Assembly: GCF_025562455.1 (NCBI RefSeq)
Contig: NZ_JAHPRO010000002.1
Span: forward strand, 124,001-188,000
Direction: 5' to 3'
DNA: 64,000 bases
Origin: Acinetobacter sp. WU_MDCI_Axc73
GTDB lineage: Bacteria; Pseudomonadota; Gammaproteobacteria; Pseudomonadales; Moraxellaceae
In this document: piece after piece, positions 63,919 through 64,000 of the stretch
Position numbering within the stretch: position 1 is the first letter of the stretch
Layout: the number at the start of each line of letters is the position of its first letter
Position numbers and translations under genes: made by a program
Notes under the pieces: model-generated
Database searches by the model: none
What the model was told of the DNA's origin: nothing
Seen by the model: only the letters and a program-made list of their open reading frames with translations

Positions 63919-64000
63919 ATGATGGTTGAATCAACAGACTTTAGAAATGCAATGTCTTTATTGACCAGTGCGGTGAGCGTTGTGACGACTGCTGGTTTAT
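63919..64000 (+). CDS. Flavin reductase (N-terminal fragment, cut by window)
   Basis: The frame from ATG 63919 (or 63922) reads FRNAMSLLTSAVSVVTTAG, the start of the flavin reductase-like FMN-binding domain of NADH:flavin oxidoreductases (the F-R-x-A-M-x-x-x-x-x-x-V-x-V-V-T-T pattern). GAGGA lies five bases before the ATG. It follows mesD by 81 bases on the same strand, so it may supply reduced flavin to the MesX/MesD reaction; that link is inference. The rest lies outside the window. Confidence 0.75.
   Translation, partial: MMVESTDFRNAMSLLTSAVSVVTTAGL

Overview
The window looks like chromosomal DNA of an Acinetobacter species (Moraxellaceae, Gammaproteobacteria). It is AT-rich. Markers are a polyphosphate:AMP phosphotransferase of the Acinetobacter type, UbiE with a long Q/N/P-rich N-terminal extension, type II secretion genes scattered rather than clustered, a MesX/MesD methionine synthase pair and a Balon-like ribosome hibernation protein. 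I cannot name the species.

Layout. 1-5.3 kb: the 3' part of hisIE, a relic of a FAD monooxygenase gene, the ubiquinone genes ubiE-ubiJ-ubiB and an unnamed conserved gene. 5.4-11.0 kb: a chaperone-usher fimbrial operon (pilin, chaperone, usher, tip adhesin) with a perfect CRP/Vfr-type palindrome in front and a small pilin-like gene facing away. 11.1-14.6 kb: pap, a citrate-type MFS symporter and an unknown membrane-associated protein. 14.8-24.0 kb: recC-recB-recD. 24.0-24.6 kb: two gene-free blocks that look like structured small RNAs, each closed by a strong terminator. 24.6-31.7 kb: a serine hydrolase, rpsO-pnp, a YdcH-like protein, a CorA-type transporter, a fluoride riboswitch with crcB, and a ClbS/DfsB-like protein. 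31.8-38.4 kb: cbpA-cbpM, hslO, a Kef-type antiporter and priA. 38.5-44.9 kb: gspF-gspG, a CsaA-like protein, corC-lnt, a TusA-family protein and a LysE/ArgO exporter. 44.9-55.3 kb: the Balon-like gene, ETF-ubiquinone oxidoreductase, DUF1285, murI, a DUF4062 protein, hemH, an MBL hydrolase, yacG, a TrmB-like methyltransferase and a TIGR03862-type flavoprotein.

55.2-61.5 kb is the most accessory-looking stretch: a TetX-like flavin monooxygenase behind an AraC-type regulator, a GFA-family gene, an AT-rich amine oxidase gene, a decayed second copy of the GFA gene, and a PKD/CotH lipoprotein. The amine oxidase lies between the intact and broken GFA copies, which suggests a local duplication or insertion. 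61.8-64 kb holds mesX, mesD and the start of a flavin reductase gene, which together look like an oxygen-dependent, folate-independent methionine synthase module.

Most of the window is conserved housekeeping DNA. The items most worth a second look are the Balon-like gene, the MesX/MesD/flavin reductase module, the two small RNA candidates, the GFA duplication scar, the TetX-like gene with its regulator, and the CRP-type operator of the fimbrial operon. No CRISPR array, rRNA, tRNA, prophage or complete insertion sequence was seen.
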